Assembly (NCBI GenBank): GCA_017480225.1
Contig: JAFVBB010000004.1
Location: forward strand, 186,001 to 250,000
DNA length: 64,000 nucleotides
Direction of reading: 5' to 3'
Source: Bacteroidales bacterium
GTDB taxonomy: Bacteria > Bacteroidota > Bacteroidia > Bacteroidales > P3
In this document: in pieces, positions 53,523-63,019 of the stretch
How positions within the stretch are numbered: the first letter of the stretch is position 1
Layout of the letters: the number at the start of each line of letters is the position of its first letter
Program-made: the position numbers and the translations under genes
The notes under the pieces: generated by a model
The model's input: only the letters and a program-made list of their open reading frames with translations
The model's database searches: none
What the model was told of the DNA's origin: nothing

Positions 53523-56057
53523 TCAGTATTCACCGCCCTCGCCGCCTTCGTCCATGTCCATCTGTGCCTGCGGGCGCTGGCGGAGGCCGTTGTTGATCTT
53601 CCACGAGAAGCCCAGGGTCACCACGGGACTAATGCGTCGTGCGCGGAACTCGCGGTCAAGCTGGCTGTTGTGTGTGCTGTGCCCCCAGCCGCCGGTGCAG
53701 AAGACGTCGCTCACGCGCAGGCTCACAGTTCCTCGGTGGTCGAGCACATCCTTCTTCACCGCCAGGTCGGCCCAGTAGCTGGCGCGCATCTTGGTCTGAA
53801 GGTCCTCGAAGGGCGAGCGGTATTGCGCCGAGAGCTGCACGGTCCAGTCGTGTGGCAGAGTCATGTATGAGTTCAGCTTGGCGTCGACGCGGAACATGTG
53901 GCTCGACTCCTCGTCTATCAGCTCTGTGGGCTCAATGTAGCTGTCGAAGGCGTTGATGCTTACGTTTACCTTCCACCACCTGTTGATCTGCTGGTCAACG
54001 ATGACCTCCACGCCGTAGTTGATGCCCTGGTTGAGGTTCTGCCACGTTGATGCCCAGTAGCCGTCATACTCGCTGTTGTAGATTATCCAGGGGGCGTAGT
54101 GGGCTGCCGTCGTGGCGTCCCACACGAAGCCGTAGCGGGTCATCATGTTGTTCGTCTGCCGGAAATAGGCCGAGCCGAAGATGTTAGTCTGTTTGAAGCC
54201 GTAGTTGTACGACAGTTCGAAGGCGTTGGTGAACTCCGGGTCGAGCCCCGGGTTGCCGAAGCCCATCTCCATGCCCTGGCGCACGTCGAGGTAAGGGTTG
54301 AGATCCCACATGTGCGGGCGGCGCACCCGGCGGCTGTAGCTCAGCTGCAGGCTCTGCTCCTGGTTGATCTGGTAGCTGGCGTGCAGGGTGGGGTAGACCT
54401 CCGGGCGGTCCTTGTCGATGGGCGCCTGGTTGGGGTGAAGGTGGTCCACGCCGTGCACCGTCCAGTATTCACCCCGCAGCCCGGCCTGTGCCGACATCTT
54501 CTCGTTCATCTTCCAGGCCAGTGTGGCGTAGACGGCGTGCGTCTGCTGGCGGTAGTCATACTGCATGTTCGAGTTCACGTCGGCCTCGCGCTGCAGCGTG
54601 CCGCCATACACGTAGCGCGTGTACCAGTAGTTGTACGTCTGGTCGCTCCAGCGCACGCGCCCCTCATAGCCCGTCTCCATCTTCAGCGCTTCGCTGAAGG
54701 GGTGTGTGTAGTTGAGCTGGATGTTGAGGTCCTGGCCGTTGTTCACGCGCTCCGTCTCGCGGATGTAGTAGCGCTCGTTGGCCGCGAAGGCGTCGGGGTA
54801 CGACTGCTCCTGCCAGCCGCTGCCACCGCCGTTGCGCCAGCTGAACGACACGTCGGCCGAGAGGGCCTGCTCGGACTTCGCGAATCGCTTGTCGTAGCGC
54901 AGGTTGACCACCTGGTTGCGATGGTCGTTGTCGTTGCTGTCGCGCTGGGTGTAGTTGTAGTAGCCGTTGGTGAGGAGGTCGGTGCTGTTCACGGTGGCGC
55001 GGCGCGAGCGGATGCCGCCGCGCAGCTGGTAGCTCACAAGCACCGAGCTTGTGGAGTCGATGATGTACTCCACGCCCGCCTTCACGCTGCCCATGCGGTT
55101 GGGGTTGACGCTGCTCTCGCGCAGCGAGTCGTGCGAGTTGACATGGCCGTTCTGCTTGCGCGCTATGTCGCTCTCGCTGCGCGACGACCATTGGCGCAGC
55201 CCGGCGTCGGCGTTGAGGCTGAAGTTCCACCTCTTGGTGCTGTAGTTGAGGCTGATGTTGCCCATGGCGGTGGGTATGAACGAGGGCAGCTCGTCGGGTA
55301 TGAGGAAGGGCAGCGGCGCCCCAACGTTGAGGTTGGCCACGCCGTTGAGCCCCAGGGCGCCCGCCGTGCGGTCCTTGAGCTTGATGTTGATGATGCCGCT
55401 CATGCCCTCGGGGTCGTACTTGGCCGAGGGGTTGGTGATCACCTCGATGTTCTCCACCGTCGAGGCCGGTATCTGCTCCAGCAGGGTGGCCAGGTCGCTG
55501 GCCAGCAGCTCGCTCGGGCGCCCGTTGACGAGCACCTTCACGTTGGTCGAGCCGCGCAGCGTCACGTTGCCGTCGTTGTCTACCGCCACGCTCGGCACCT
55601 GCTCCAGCACGTCGCTGGCGGTGCCGCCGCCCGCCACTATGTTCTTGTCCACATTCACCACGCGCTTGTCGAGCTGGTATTCCACCATCGAGCGCTCGGC
55701 CACCACCTCCACGGCCTCCATCACCGTGGCCTGCGGGCTGACGCTCACCTTGCCCAGGTTGGCTGTGGGGTGGTCGGCGTCGAGCACCACGGTGCGCGGC
55801 AGGTAGTAAGGCTCATATCCAATGAACGTTATCCTCACCAGATAGCGCCCATAGGGGGCGCGGAGGCTGAACGTGCCGTTGCTCTCGGTCAGCGTGCCGG
55901 ACTTGATTGACGAGTCGGCCGGCGAGAGCAGCGCCACGGTGGCATACTCAATGTTGTCGCCGGTGCGGGCGTCGGCCACACGCCCCTTGACGGTGCCCTG
56001 CTGCGCCTGCGCCGCAAGTCCCAAAGTCATGATTACCAGTAGTAATGTGCGTTTCAT
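53523..56057 (-). CDS. TonB-dependent receptor-like outer-membrane protein (OMP_b-brl_3 type)
   Basis: 844 residues from MKRTLLLVIMTLG at 56057; the ATG 16 codons earlier precedes the signal. Signal ends AAQAQQG, then a carboxypeptidase-like regulatory domain (~20-110, GTVKGRVADARTGDNIEYAT), a plug domain (~115-235, VAGGGTASDVLEQVPSVAVD and LVNGRPSELLASDLATLLEQ) and a 22-strand-type barrel with RRPHMWDLNPYLDVRQG. It has SusC-like features but no SusD neighbour. Ligand unknown. The gene ends with the acidic tail MDMDEGGEGGEY. Confidence 0.9.
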   Translation of the reverse strand: MKRTLLLVIMTLGLAAQAQQGTVKGRVADARTGDNIEYATVALLSPADSSIKSGTLTESNGTFSLRAPYGRYLVRITFIGYEPYYLPRTVVLDADHPTANLGKVSVSPQATVMEAVEVVAERSMVEYQLDKRVVNVDKNIVAGGGTASDVLEQVPSVAVDNDGNVTLRGSTNVKVLVNGRPSELLASDLATLLEQIPASTVENIEVITNPSAKYDPEGMSGIINIKLKDRTAGALGLNGVANLNVGAPLPFLIPDELPSFIPTAMGNISLNYSTKRWNFSLNADAGLRQWSSRSESDIARKQNGHVNSHDSLRESSVNPNRMGSVKAGVEYIIDSTSSVLVSYQLRGGIRSRRATVNSTDLLTNGYYNYTQRDSNDNDHRNQVVNLRYDKRFAKSEQALSADVSFSWRNGGGSGWQEQSYPDAFAANERYYIRETERVNNGQDLNIQLNYTHPFSEALKMETGYEGRVRWSDQTYNYWYTRYVYGGTLQREADVNSNMQYDYRQQTHAVYATLAWKMNEKMSAQAGLRGEYWTVHGVDHLHPNQAPIDKDRPEVYPTLHASYQINQEQSLQLSYSRRVRRPHMWDLNPYLDVRQGMEMGFGNPGLDPEFTNAFELSYNYGFKQTNIFGSAYFRQTNNMMTRYGFVWDATTAAHYAPWIIYNSEYDGYWASTWQNLNQGINYGVEVIVDQQINRWWKVNVSINAFDSYIEPTELIDEESSHMFRVDAKLNSYMTLPHDWTVQLSAQYRSPFEDLQTKMRASYWADLAVKKDVLDHRGTVSLRVSDVFCTGGWGHSTHNSQLDREFRARRISPVVTLGFSWKINNGLRQRPQAQMDMDEGGEGGEY

Positions 56058-56215
56058 TGCAGAATGTTGAAGCGGCAAATTTACAAAAAGTCCATTAACT
56101 GGCAAAAAAAAAGTTGCACCGCCCGTCGTCCTCCATCCGCCGTGTCATGGCCACGGTGTTGTAACCTCTATGTTTTGATACACAGTCGCTTATGATGATA
56201 TTGTGCTGTATGTTA

Positions 56216-56358
56216 CTGAAAACCAATTTGAAACGGCATCAAGTCCGTACCAACACCGTCTGTTCTTCGATTGTTCTCCGATTGTTCTTCGATTGTTCTT
56301 CGATTTTGAATCGGAGAACAATCGAAGAACAATCGGACATCAATCGCAGAACAGGCGG
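56216..56358 (+). repeat. Family I palindromic repeat, copy 5 (right arm diverged)
   Basis: Leader 56216-56262 (47 bases), intact left arm 56256-56305, right arm 56309-56358 with GGACATC and GGCGG changes shared with copy 3. Another leader-like CTGAAAACCAG occurs alone at 56431. 56058-56481 shows no other feature. Confidence 0.92.
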
Positions 56359-56481
56359 CCCTGACGCCTCGATGGCGGAAGGATGGCGCCGTCGCGCCAT
56401 GCGGAGGGTGCCTGGCTGGCTGCGCGTGGGCTGAAAACCAGTGCGCTTGCAAATTATTTTCGCGGTTTCGGAAAAAGTGCG

Positions 56482-56489
56482 TATCTTTG
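56482..56489 (+). promoter_or_regulatory. Promoter -7 element of the holB operon
   Basis: TATCTTTG, 19 bases before the holB start. A full -33 TTTG is not seen at the expected distance. Confidence 0.65.
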
Positions 56490-56508
56490 CAAGTTAAAAT
56501 GTAGTTAA

Positions 56509-57552
56509 ATGAGGTTTCAAGACATTGAGGGACAGCGAGAAGTGATCAACCGGCTGACGGCCACGGTCGACAGCGGCAGGGTGAGCCACGCGCAGCGCAT
56601 TGTGGGCGACGAGCGTGAGGGCAGCCTGCAGCTGGCGCTGGCCTACCTGCAGTACCTTTGCTGCACCGACCGGCGCCACCATGAGGGCGGCGACCTGCGC
56701 GCCGACTCGTGCGGACAGTGTCCGAGCTGCAGAAAGATAGCCTCGCTGCAGCATCCCGACCTGGGCTTTGTCTTCCCCAGCCCCGCCAACGGCTCGCCGT
56801 CGGTGAGCGCGGACGACTACCAGGCCGAGTTCCGCGACTTTGTGCTGGCCACCGGGGCGCGCGGCACCCTCGACGAGTTCAACCAAAGCCTCAAGGGCAG
56901 CGTCAGCACGTCGATGATACGTGCCACCGACTCGGCCAACATCGTGCGCCGCCTGGCCATGAAAAGCTACGAGGGCGGCTGGCGCATGATGCTCATATGG
57001 CACGCCGCCCGCATGAACCCCACGGCGGCCAACGAGCTGCTGAAGACGCTGGAGGAGCCCCTGCCCGGCACCATCATCCTGATGGTCGACGGCGGCGACC
57101 GTCAGCTGCTGCCCACCATCGAGAGCCGTGTGCAGACCGTCAGGCTGGCACCGCGCGACACGGCTGCCGACATGCCCGGCCTGGCCGCGCAGTATGCCCC
57201 GATGCTGGTCGACTGGCTGCGGCTGCTCTTCAAGCTGAAGATGAAGGAGCTCTCGGCGCAGGTCGACAAGATGGCGGCGCTCGACCGCCAGCAGCTGGCG
57301 CAGATGCTGGCCTATGCGCAGGAGGTGATGCGCGAGTGCTTCCTGCACACCGCGGCCGGGGTGCCCGTGACGATAGGCTCGGGCGACGACCGCTTCGACT
57401 CCCTCTTCCCCGGCATGATAACCGCCAACAACATAGAACTAGTGTGCGATGCCCTCAACGACGCGCAGCACGCCATCGAGCGCAACGCCTACGCCAAGCT
57501 GGCGCTGATGGAGCTGTCGTTCAGCATGAGCAAGGCACTGAAAAAACGATAA
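56509..57552 (+). CDS. holB: DNA polymerase III delta' subunit
   Basis: 347 residues. AAA+ clamp-loader fold with a four-Cys zinc module (LCCTDRRHH...SCGQCPSCRK, residues ~45-75) and a DnaX-like segment NPTAANELLKTLEEPLPGTI near 170. The Walker A region is degenerate, as in delta' proteins. It acts in loading the sliding clamp. First gene of the holB-ricT-gldH-PBP1A-rlmN cluster, an order typical of Bacteroidales. Confidence 0.9.
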   Translation: MRFQDIEGQREVINRLTATVDSGRVSHAQRIVGDEREGSLQLALAYLQYLCCTDRRHHEGGDLRADSCGQCPSCRKIASLQHPDLGFVFPSPANGSPSVSADDYQAEFRDFVLATGARGTLDEFNQSLKGSVSTSMIRATDSANIVRRLAMKSYEGGWRMMLIWHAARMNPTAANELLKTLEEPLPGTIILMVDGGDRQLLPTIESRVQTVRLAPRDTAADMPGLAAQYAPMLVDWLRLLFKLKMKELSAQVDKMAALDRQQLAQMLAYAQEVMRECFLHTAAGVPVTIGSGDDRFDSLFPGMITANNIELVCDALNDAQHAIERNAYAKLALMELSFSMSKALKKR

Positions 57553-57561
57553 CACAGCAAG

Positions 57562-59232
57562 ATGACAGACGAGAATAAGACCCCCAAGGCGCGTGCCGCC
57601 GCAGCAGACGGCGGCGAGAGGCTGCCGCAGCCGCCCGACACGCAGGCCGCCAGCCTGCCCGACGACGAGGAGATCGTGGCCAGCGCCGAGGATATTGAGG
57701 CTTTCATGCTCGAGCGGCGCAAGGCCCGCGAGCAGAAGAAGCAGCGCGTGGAGCGCGAGAACCCGGAGGCAGAGGAGTTCCGCCCGGAGGAGACCGCCTC
57801 CGACCCATACCTCGACCCCGACCCCGACATTCCGTGGGAGCGCTACGAGGAGCCGCTCTTCCTGAGCCGCGGCTGCCGCCGTTGCCCGAAGTGCTATGTG
57901 CCGGTGGCGCAGACCGAGCGGCAGTGCTGCTCGAAGGTGACCTCGACCAACTGGATGAACGGCATTCGCCGTGGCGGCGAGCGCCAGTTCGAGTGCGTCG
58001 AGGTGCGCTTCAAGAACAACCACAAGGACTTCTACCGCCTGCCCGACGGCCTTGAGCTGACCGAGGGCGACGTGGTGGCGGTCGAGGGGCAGCCCGGCCA
58101 CGACATCGGCATTGTGTGCCTCACCGGCGAGCTGTGCCGCCTGCAGATGCGCAAGCACCGCATTAACCCCGACTCAGAGCAGATAAAGCGCGTCTTCCGC
58201 CGTGCTAAAGAGAATGACATAGAGCGTTGGGAGGGCGCACTCAAGCTTGAGCACGAGGCTCTTATACGCACCCGCCGCATTGTTGCCGACATGGGGCTGG
58301 AGATGAAGGTGAACGATGTCGAGTTCCAGGGCGACCAGTCGAAGGCCATATTCTACTACACCGCCGACGCGCGCGTCGACTTCCGCGAGCTCATCAAGGT
58401 GCTGGCCGAGGAGTTCCGTGTGAGGGTCGAAATGAAGCAGATTGGTGTGCGTCAGGAGGCTGGCAAGGTGGGCGGACTGGGCACGTGCGGGCGCGAGTTG
58501 TGCTGCTCCACCTGGCTCACCACCTTCAAGAGCGTCACCACCGGCGCCGCCAAGATGCAGCAGATCATGCCCAACCCTCAGAAACTGGCCGGGCAGTGTG
58601 GAAAACTCAAGTGCTGCCTCAACTTCGAGTATGAGGTCTATGCCGACGCCATGAAGAACTTCCCGCCGGCGGGCAAGGCCATACGCTTCAAGAAAGGCCT
58701 CGCGCTCTACAAGAAGACCGACGTTTTCCGTGGCGTGATGTGGTATGCCTACGAGGGCGAGAACGACCTCATCGCCCTGCGTGCTGAGAAGGTGAAGGAG
58801 CTGCTGGAGATGAACCAGCGGCAGGAATACCCCGAGACTATGGAGGAGTTCCAGGTGGAACTGATGTCGACCAGCGCGCTTGAGCAGGAGAGCACCGGCG
58901 AGGAGGTGGAGCGTGAGATGCAGCGCCTAATGGAAGGCGGCAACGGTGTGGTGGGCGAGGAGCGTCCGCGCAAGCAGGCCGACGGCGACCGCCGAGGCCA
59001 GGACCGCCACCAGCGCCAGCGCAACGACCGGGCCGACCGCAGGCCCGACCGCAACCGCGCCGACCGTCAGGGGCGCCCCGAGCGCAAGCCGCAAGGCGAG
59101 CAGGCTGACCGAGCCCCGCGCCAGGACGGCGAGCAGGGCCGCCAGCGCCAGCCCCGCGCCGAGCGCAGGCAGAACCCGAACCGCCGCGAGGGCGAAGGCC
59201 GGCGCGGCAACAATCGCGACCGTAAGGAATGA
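57562..59232 (+). CDS. ricT: PSP1-domain protein RicT (YaaT homologue)
   Basis: 556 residues. The central part (about 150-400) is the PSP1/RicT domain, with the Cys-rich LGTCGRELCCSTWLT near 309 and GQCGKLKCCLNFEYE near 345 that bind an Fe-S cluster in related proteins. An N-terminal extension has CRRCPKCYVPV. The last ~100 residues are an Arg/Gln/Asp-rich disordered tail (repeated DRRPDRNR-type phrases). In Firmicutes RicT works with RicA/F in RNA processing; its role in Bacteroidales is not clear. Lies 9 bases after holB and overlaps gldH. Confidence 0.88.
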   Translation: MTDENKTPKARAAAADGGERLPQPPDTQAASLPDDEEIVASAEDIEAFMLERRKAREQKKQRVERENPEAEEFRPEETASDPYLDPDPDIPWERYEEPLFLSRGCRRCPKCYVPVAQTERQCCSKVTSTNWMNGIRRGGERQFECVEVRFKNNHKDFYRLPDGLELTEGDVVAVEGQPGHDIGIVCLTGELCRLQMRKHRINPDSEQIKRVFRRAKENDIERWEGALKLEHEALIRTRRIVADMGLEMKVNDVEFQGDQSKAIFYYTADARVDFRELIKVLAEEFRVRVEMKQIGVRQEAGKVGGLGTCGRELCCSTWLTTFKSVTTGAAKMQQIMPNPQKLAGQCGKLKCCLNFEYEVYADAMKNFPPAGKAIRFKKGLALYKKTDVFRGVMWYAYEGENDLIALRAEKVKELLEMNQRQEYPETMEEFQVELMSTSALEQESTGEEVEREMQRLMEGGNGVVGEERPRKQADGDRRGQDRHQRQRNDRADRRPDRNRADRQGRPERKPQGEQADRAPRQDGEQGRQRQPRAERRQNPNRREGEGRRGNNRDRKE

Positions 59233-59723
59233 TGGCTCGAAGGACGGCACAACTGTTGGCATTGGTGGCGGCGCTCTGCATGGCCTCGTGTGACGGCGGC
59301 GTTTTCTACGACCGCCAGGCCGACATTGACGAGCACGGATGGCTGCCCGGCGACGGGGTGGATTTTGTGGTCGACGTGGACGACACCAACCAGGTGTACA
59401 ATTTCCTGATAGGGGTCCGCAACACCATCAGCTATCCCTATTCCAACACCTTCTTCTTCCTCCACACCACCTTCCCCGACGGCACATGGTCGGCCGACAC
59501 GCTGGAGTTCCCGCTCTTCGACCCTGCCGGCCGTCCGCTTGGCAGGCGCACGGGCCGCTACGTCGACGCCCGCTATTACTTCCGCCGCAACGCGCGGTTC
59601 CCGATGGAAGGCCGCTACACCTTCAGCCTGGCCAACGGAATGCGCGACAGCGCGATAACCGGCTTGCGCAACGTGGGTTTGCGCATAGAGTACAGCAATA
59701 TGACACAACAGTATGGGCAATAG
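59229..59723 (+). CDS. gldH: Gliding-motility lipoprotein GldH
   Basis: 164 residues, lipobox MASCDGG near residue 20, followed by VFYDRQADIDEHGW, typical of GldH (a conserved Trp after the N-terminal linker), and beta strands such as FFFLHTTFPDGTW. GldH is found also in non-gliding Bacteroidetes and its exact role is not settled. Overlaps the stop of ricT by ATGA and the start of the PBP1A gene by 11 bases. Confidence 0.88.
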   Translation: MMARRTAQLLALVAALCMASCDGGVFYDRQADIDEHGWLPGDGVDFVVDVDDTNQVYNFLIGVRNTISYPYSNTFFFLHTTFPDGTWSADTLEFPLFDPAGRPLGRRTGRYVDARYYFRRNARFPMEGRYTFSLANGMRDSAITGLRNVGLRIEYSNMTQQYGQ

Positions 59724-61962
59724 GAAAAAAACAAGGCAAGGCCGCCGTCCGGCACGGGTGGCGTGGCTTGTATTCGGTGGGCTTTGGGTGGCGGTGATAC
59801 TTTTCTTCACCTTCCTCAGCATGGGCTGGCTGGGCTTCATGCCCTCGTTTGAGGAGCTTGAGAACCCGCGCTCGCTGCAAGCGTCGGAGGTCATCAGCGC
59901 TGACGGCGAGGTGCTGGGTTTCATCGGCCTGGAAAATCGCAGCAATGTAACCTACGACCAGATCTCGCCCAACCTCATCAATGCCCTGGTTGCCACGGAG
60001 GATGCCCGCTTCTTCAAGCATTCGGGCATCGACAGCCGCAGCCTGGTGCGTGTGCTTTTCAAAACTGTAATAGGCCGCCACGGCTCGTCGGGCGGCGGAA
60101 GCACCATCACACAGCAGCTGGCCAAGAACCTCTTCCCTCGCGGCAACCGCTCGAAGATAGGCGTGGTATACGTGAAATTGAAGGAGTGGGTTGTCGCCGT
60201 GAAGCTGGAGCACAACTACTCGAAGGAGGAGATACTGGCAATGTATCTCAACACCGTTGATTTCGGCAGCAACGCCTATGGCATCAAGACAGCCGCAAAG
60301 ACATTCTTCGACAAGTCGCCCTCGGAGCTCGATGTCGACGAGGCCGCGCTGCTGGTGGGTTTGCTCAAAGCCCCAACCACCTACAGCCCGGTGCTGCACC
60401 CCGACCGCTCATTGGCCAGACGCAACACCGTGCTTCAGCAGATGAACAAGTATGGGTACCTCAATGATGAGGACTATGTAATCTACCACGAGCGGCCAAT
60501 CAACATGGCCCGCTATTCGCCACAGAGCCATAACGACGGCCTGGCCACCTATCTGCGCGAATACCTGCGCACCTATATGAAAGACTGGTGCAAGCACCAC
60601 CGCAAGAAAGACGGCGAATACTACGACGTGCACCGCGACGGACTCAAGATATACACCACCATCGACAGCCGGATGCAGCGCTATGCCGAACAGGCTGTGC
60701 ACGAGCATTTCAGCAAGGAGATACAGCCTGCCTTCGAGCGTGAGCTGAAGAACCGCAAGGGCAATCCGTTCTGCGACATCAGCAAGGAGCAGCAGGACAA
60801 GTTCCTTATGCAGGCCATGAAGAACAGCGACCGCTATCGTGCTCTCAAGGCCGAGGGATTGAACCAAAAGGAGATACGTGCCCGTTTCGACGAGAAGGTG
60901 GCCATGCGAGTATTCACCTGGAAGGGCAACCGCGACACCGTGATGTCGCCGTGGGACTCGCTGCTCTACTACAAGAAGTTCCTCAACGCCGGCCTAATGA
61001 GCGTCGAGCCCGGCACTGGCCACGTCAAGGCGTATGTGGGAGGCATCAACTACCGCTACTTCAAGTACGACAATGTGCAGAGCCACCGGCAGGTGGGCTC
61101 CACCTTCAAGCCTTTTGTCTACACCATGGCACTGCAGGACCTTGGCATGTTCCCCTGCACCGAGGTGCCCAACTCACAGGTATGTTTCGAGGTGTGGGGA
61201 CAGCCCGACTGGTGTCCGAAGAACAGCACCCACGAGCGCGAGGATGAGATGGTGACCCTCAAATGGGCTTTGGCGCATTCGGTCAACTGGGTATCGGCCT
61301 ACCTTATGAAGCAGGGCTCGCCGGAGCAGGTCATAAACATAGCCCGCAAGATGGGTGTGCGCAGCCCCATCGACGCTGTGCCAGCCATCGCCGTCGGCAC
61401 TCCGGAAATCACCGTGTATGAAATGGCCGGAGCCATGGCTACCTTCGCCAACAAGGGCGAGTATGTGGAGCCGATATTCGTCACCCGCATCGAGGACAGC
61501 AAGGGCATGGTGCTCGAGAGGTTCACGCCTCAGCGCAACGAGGCCCTCGACGAGCAGACGGCCTACATGATGCTCGAACTGATGAAGGGCGTGGTGCAGA
61601 GCGGCACCGGCGTGAGGCTCAACTACAAATACAAGCTCAACCAGTACTCCACGGCCATTGCAGGCAAGACTGGCACCACGCAGAACAACTCCGACTGCTG
61701 GTTTGTGGGCATCACCCCCAGGCTGGCCACGGCCGTGTGGACCGGCGGCGAGCTGCGCAGCATACATTTCCGCAACATGACCTATGGTCAGGGAGCTGCC
61801 ATGGCTCTGCCGGTATTCGCGCTCTACATGCAGAAGATATATCAGGACCCCGCCATCAAGTTCTACCGTGGCGACTTCGAGCGCCCGTCGCAGCCTGTCG
61901 ACATGGACTGCGCCAACTTCCAACAGGAGATAGAGAACGAAGGCTATGAGTGGGACTTCTGA
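59713..61962 (+). CDS. Penicillin-binding protein 1A (transglycosylase/transpeptidase)
   Basis: 749 residues. One N-terminal membrane anchor (~18-38), a GT51 glycosyltransferase domain with EDARFFKHSGIDSRS near 97 and GGGSTITQQLAKNLFPRG near 130, and a transpeptidase domain with the SxxK Ser in GSTFKPFVY near 458, SVNWVS (SxN) near 522 and KTGTTQNN near 655. It polymerises and cross-links peptidoglycan. It overlaps gldH and rlmN. Confidence 0.96.
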   Translation: MGNRKKTRQGRRPARVAWLVFGGLWVAVILFFTFLSMGWLGFMPSFEELENPRSLQASEVISADGEVLGFIGLENRSNVTYDQISPNLINALVATEDARFFKHSGIDSRSLVRVLFKTVIGRHGSSGGGSTITQQLAKNLFPRGNRSKIGVVYVKLKEWVVAVKLEHNYSKEEILAMYLNTVDFGSNAYGIKTAAKTFFDKSPSELDVDEAALLVGLLKAPTTYSPVLHPDRSLARRNTVLQQMNKYGYLNDEDYVIYHERPINMARYSPQSHNDGLATYLREYLRTYMKDWCKHHRKKDGEYYDVHRDGLKIYTTIDSRMQRYAEQAVHEHFSKEIQPAFERELKNRKGNPFCDISKEQQDKFLMQAMKNSDRYRALKAEGLNQKEIRARFDEKVAMRVFTWKGNRDTVMSPWDSLLYYKKFLNAGLMSVEPGTGHVKAYVGGINYRYFKYDNVQSHRQVGSTFKPFVYTMALQDLGMFPCTEVPNSQVCFEVWGQPDWCPKNSTHEREDEMVTLKWALAHSVNWVSAYLMKQGSPEQVINIARKMGVRSPIDAVPAIAVGTPEITVYEMAGAMATFANKGEYVEPIFVTRIEDSKGMVLERFTPQRNEALDEQTAYMMLELMKGVVQSGTGVRLNYKYKLNQYSTAIAGKTGTTQNNSDCWFVGITPRLATAVWTGGELRSIHFRNMTYGQGAAMALPVFALYMQKIYQDPAIKFYRGDFERPSQPVDMDCANFQQEIENEGYEWDF

Positions 61963-63019
61963 CGGAAGCCGCAGGGTCGACCTGCTGGGCATGAGCCTCG
62001 ACCAGCTGCGGCAGCTTTGCGCTGGCCTGGGAATGCCGCGCTTCACGGCGACGCAGGTCTGCGACTGGCTCTACAAGAAGCGTGTGGGCAGTATTGATGC
62101 CATGACCAACCTCAGCCTTGCCTCGCGGAGCCGCCTGGCCGAGGTGGCTTTCATCGGGCGCGGCGAGCCGCTGTCGGTGGCCTCATCGTCCGACGGCACG
62201 CGCAAGTACCTCTTCCGCACCACCGCAGGCCACTGCGTCGAGGCGGTATTCATCCCCGACGGCGACCGGGCAACGCTCTGCCTCTCGTCGCAGGCCGGCT
62301 GTCGTATGGGATGCCGTTTCTGCATGACCGGAACCATGGGCTTCCTCTGCTCGCTCACCGCGGGCGAGATCCTCAACCAGCTTCTCAGCCTGCCGGAATA
62401 CGACCTCATCACCAATGTGGTCTTCATGGGCATGGGCGAGCCTATGGACAACCTCGACGCCGTGCTTGCCGCCACTGCCGCGCTCACCGCCGACTGGGGT
62501 CTTGGATGGAGCCCGAAGCGCATTACCGTCAGCACTGTGGGCGTGCTGCCCGCACTGCGCCGCTTTGTCGAGGAGAGCCGATGCCACCTGGCCGTAAGCC
62601 TGCACAACGCCGACCCGGAGGGCCGCGCCGCCATGATGCCCGTCGAGCGTGCCTGGCCGCTGGCCGAGGTGCTCGGGCTGTTGCGGGGCTACGACTGGTC
62701 AGGCCAGCGAAGGCTCACCTTCGAATACACCATGATTGACGGCGTCAACGACACCCCGCGCCATGCCGCCCGGCTTGCCTCCGCCTTGAGGGGGCTGCCT
62801 TGCAGGGTGAACCTCATCCGCTTCCACGAGGGGGTGCGGCGCGACGACTACCTTCCCTCTTCTCCGCAGGCCATCGCGGCTTTCCAGCGCAGCCTTGAGC
62901 AGCATGGGGTGGTCTGCACGCTGCGCGCCTCGCGCGGGCAGGACATCGAGGCCGCCTGCGGCCTGCTGGCCGCCAAGGACAACCCCGCCAAGCATTCCAT
63001 CAACACCCAATCACAATGA
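61946..63019 (+). CDS. rlmN: 23S rRNA (adenine-C2)-methyltransferase RlmN
   Basis: 357 residues. It has a radical-SAM CxxxCxxC in GCRMGCRFCMTGTMGF near residue 117, GMGEPMDNLDAV near 165, YTMIDGVNDTP near 265, and the methyl-carrying Cys in RASRGQDIEAACGLL near 335. It methylates A2503 of 23S rRNA and A37 of some tRNAs. Starts 17 bases inside the PBP1A gene and overlaps the next gene by ATGA. Confidence 0.96.
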   Translation: MSGTSDGSRRVDLLGMSLDQLRQLCAGLGMPRFTATQVCDWLYKKRVGSIDAMTNLSLASRSRLAEVAFIGRGEPLSVASSSDGTRKYLFRTTAGHCVEAVFIPDGDRATLCLSSQAGCRMGCRFCMTGTMGFLCSLTAGEILNQLLSLPEYDLITNVVFMGMGEPMDNLDAVLAATAALTADWGLGWSPKRITVSTVGVLPALRRFVEESRCHLAVSLHNADPEGRAAMMPVERAWPLAEVLGLLRGYDWSGQRRLTFEYTMIDGVNDTPRHAARLASALRGLPCRVNLIRFHEGVRRDDYLPSSPQAIAAFQRSLEQHGVVCTLRASRGQDIEAACGLLAAKDNPAKHSINTQSQ

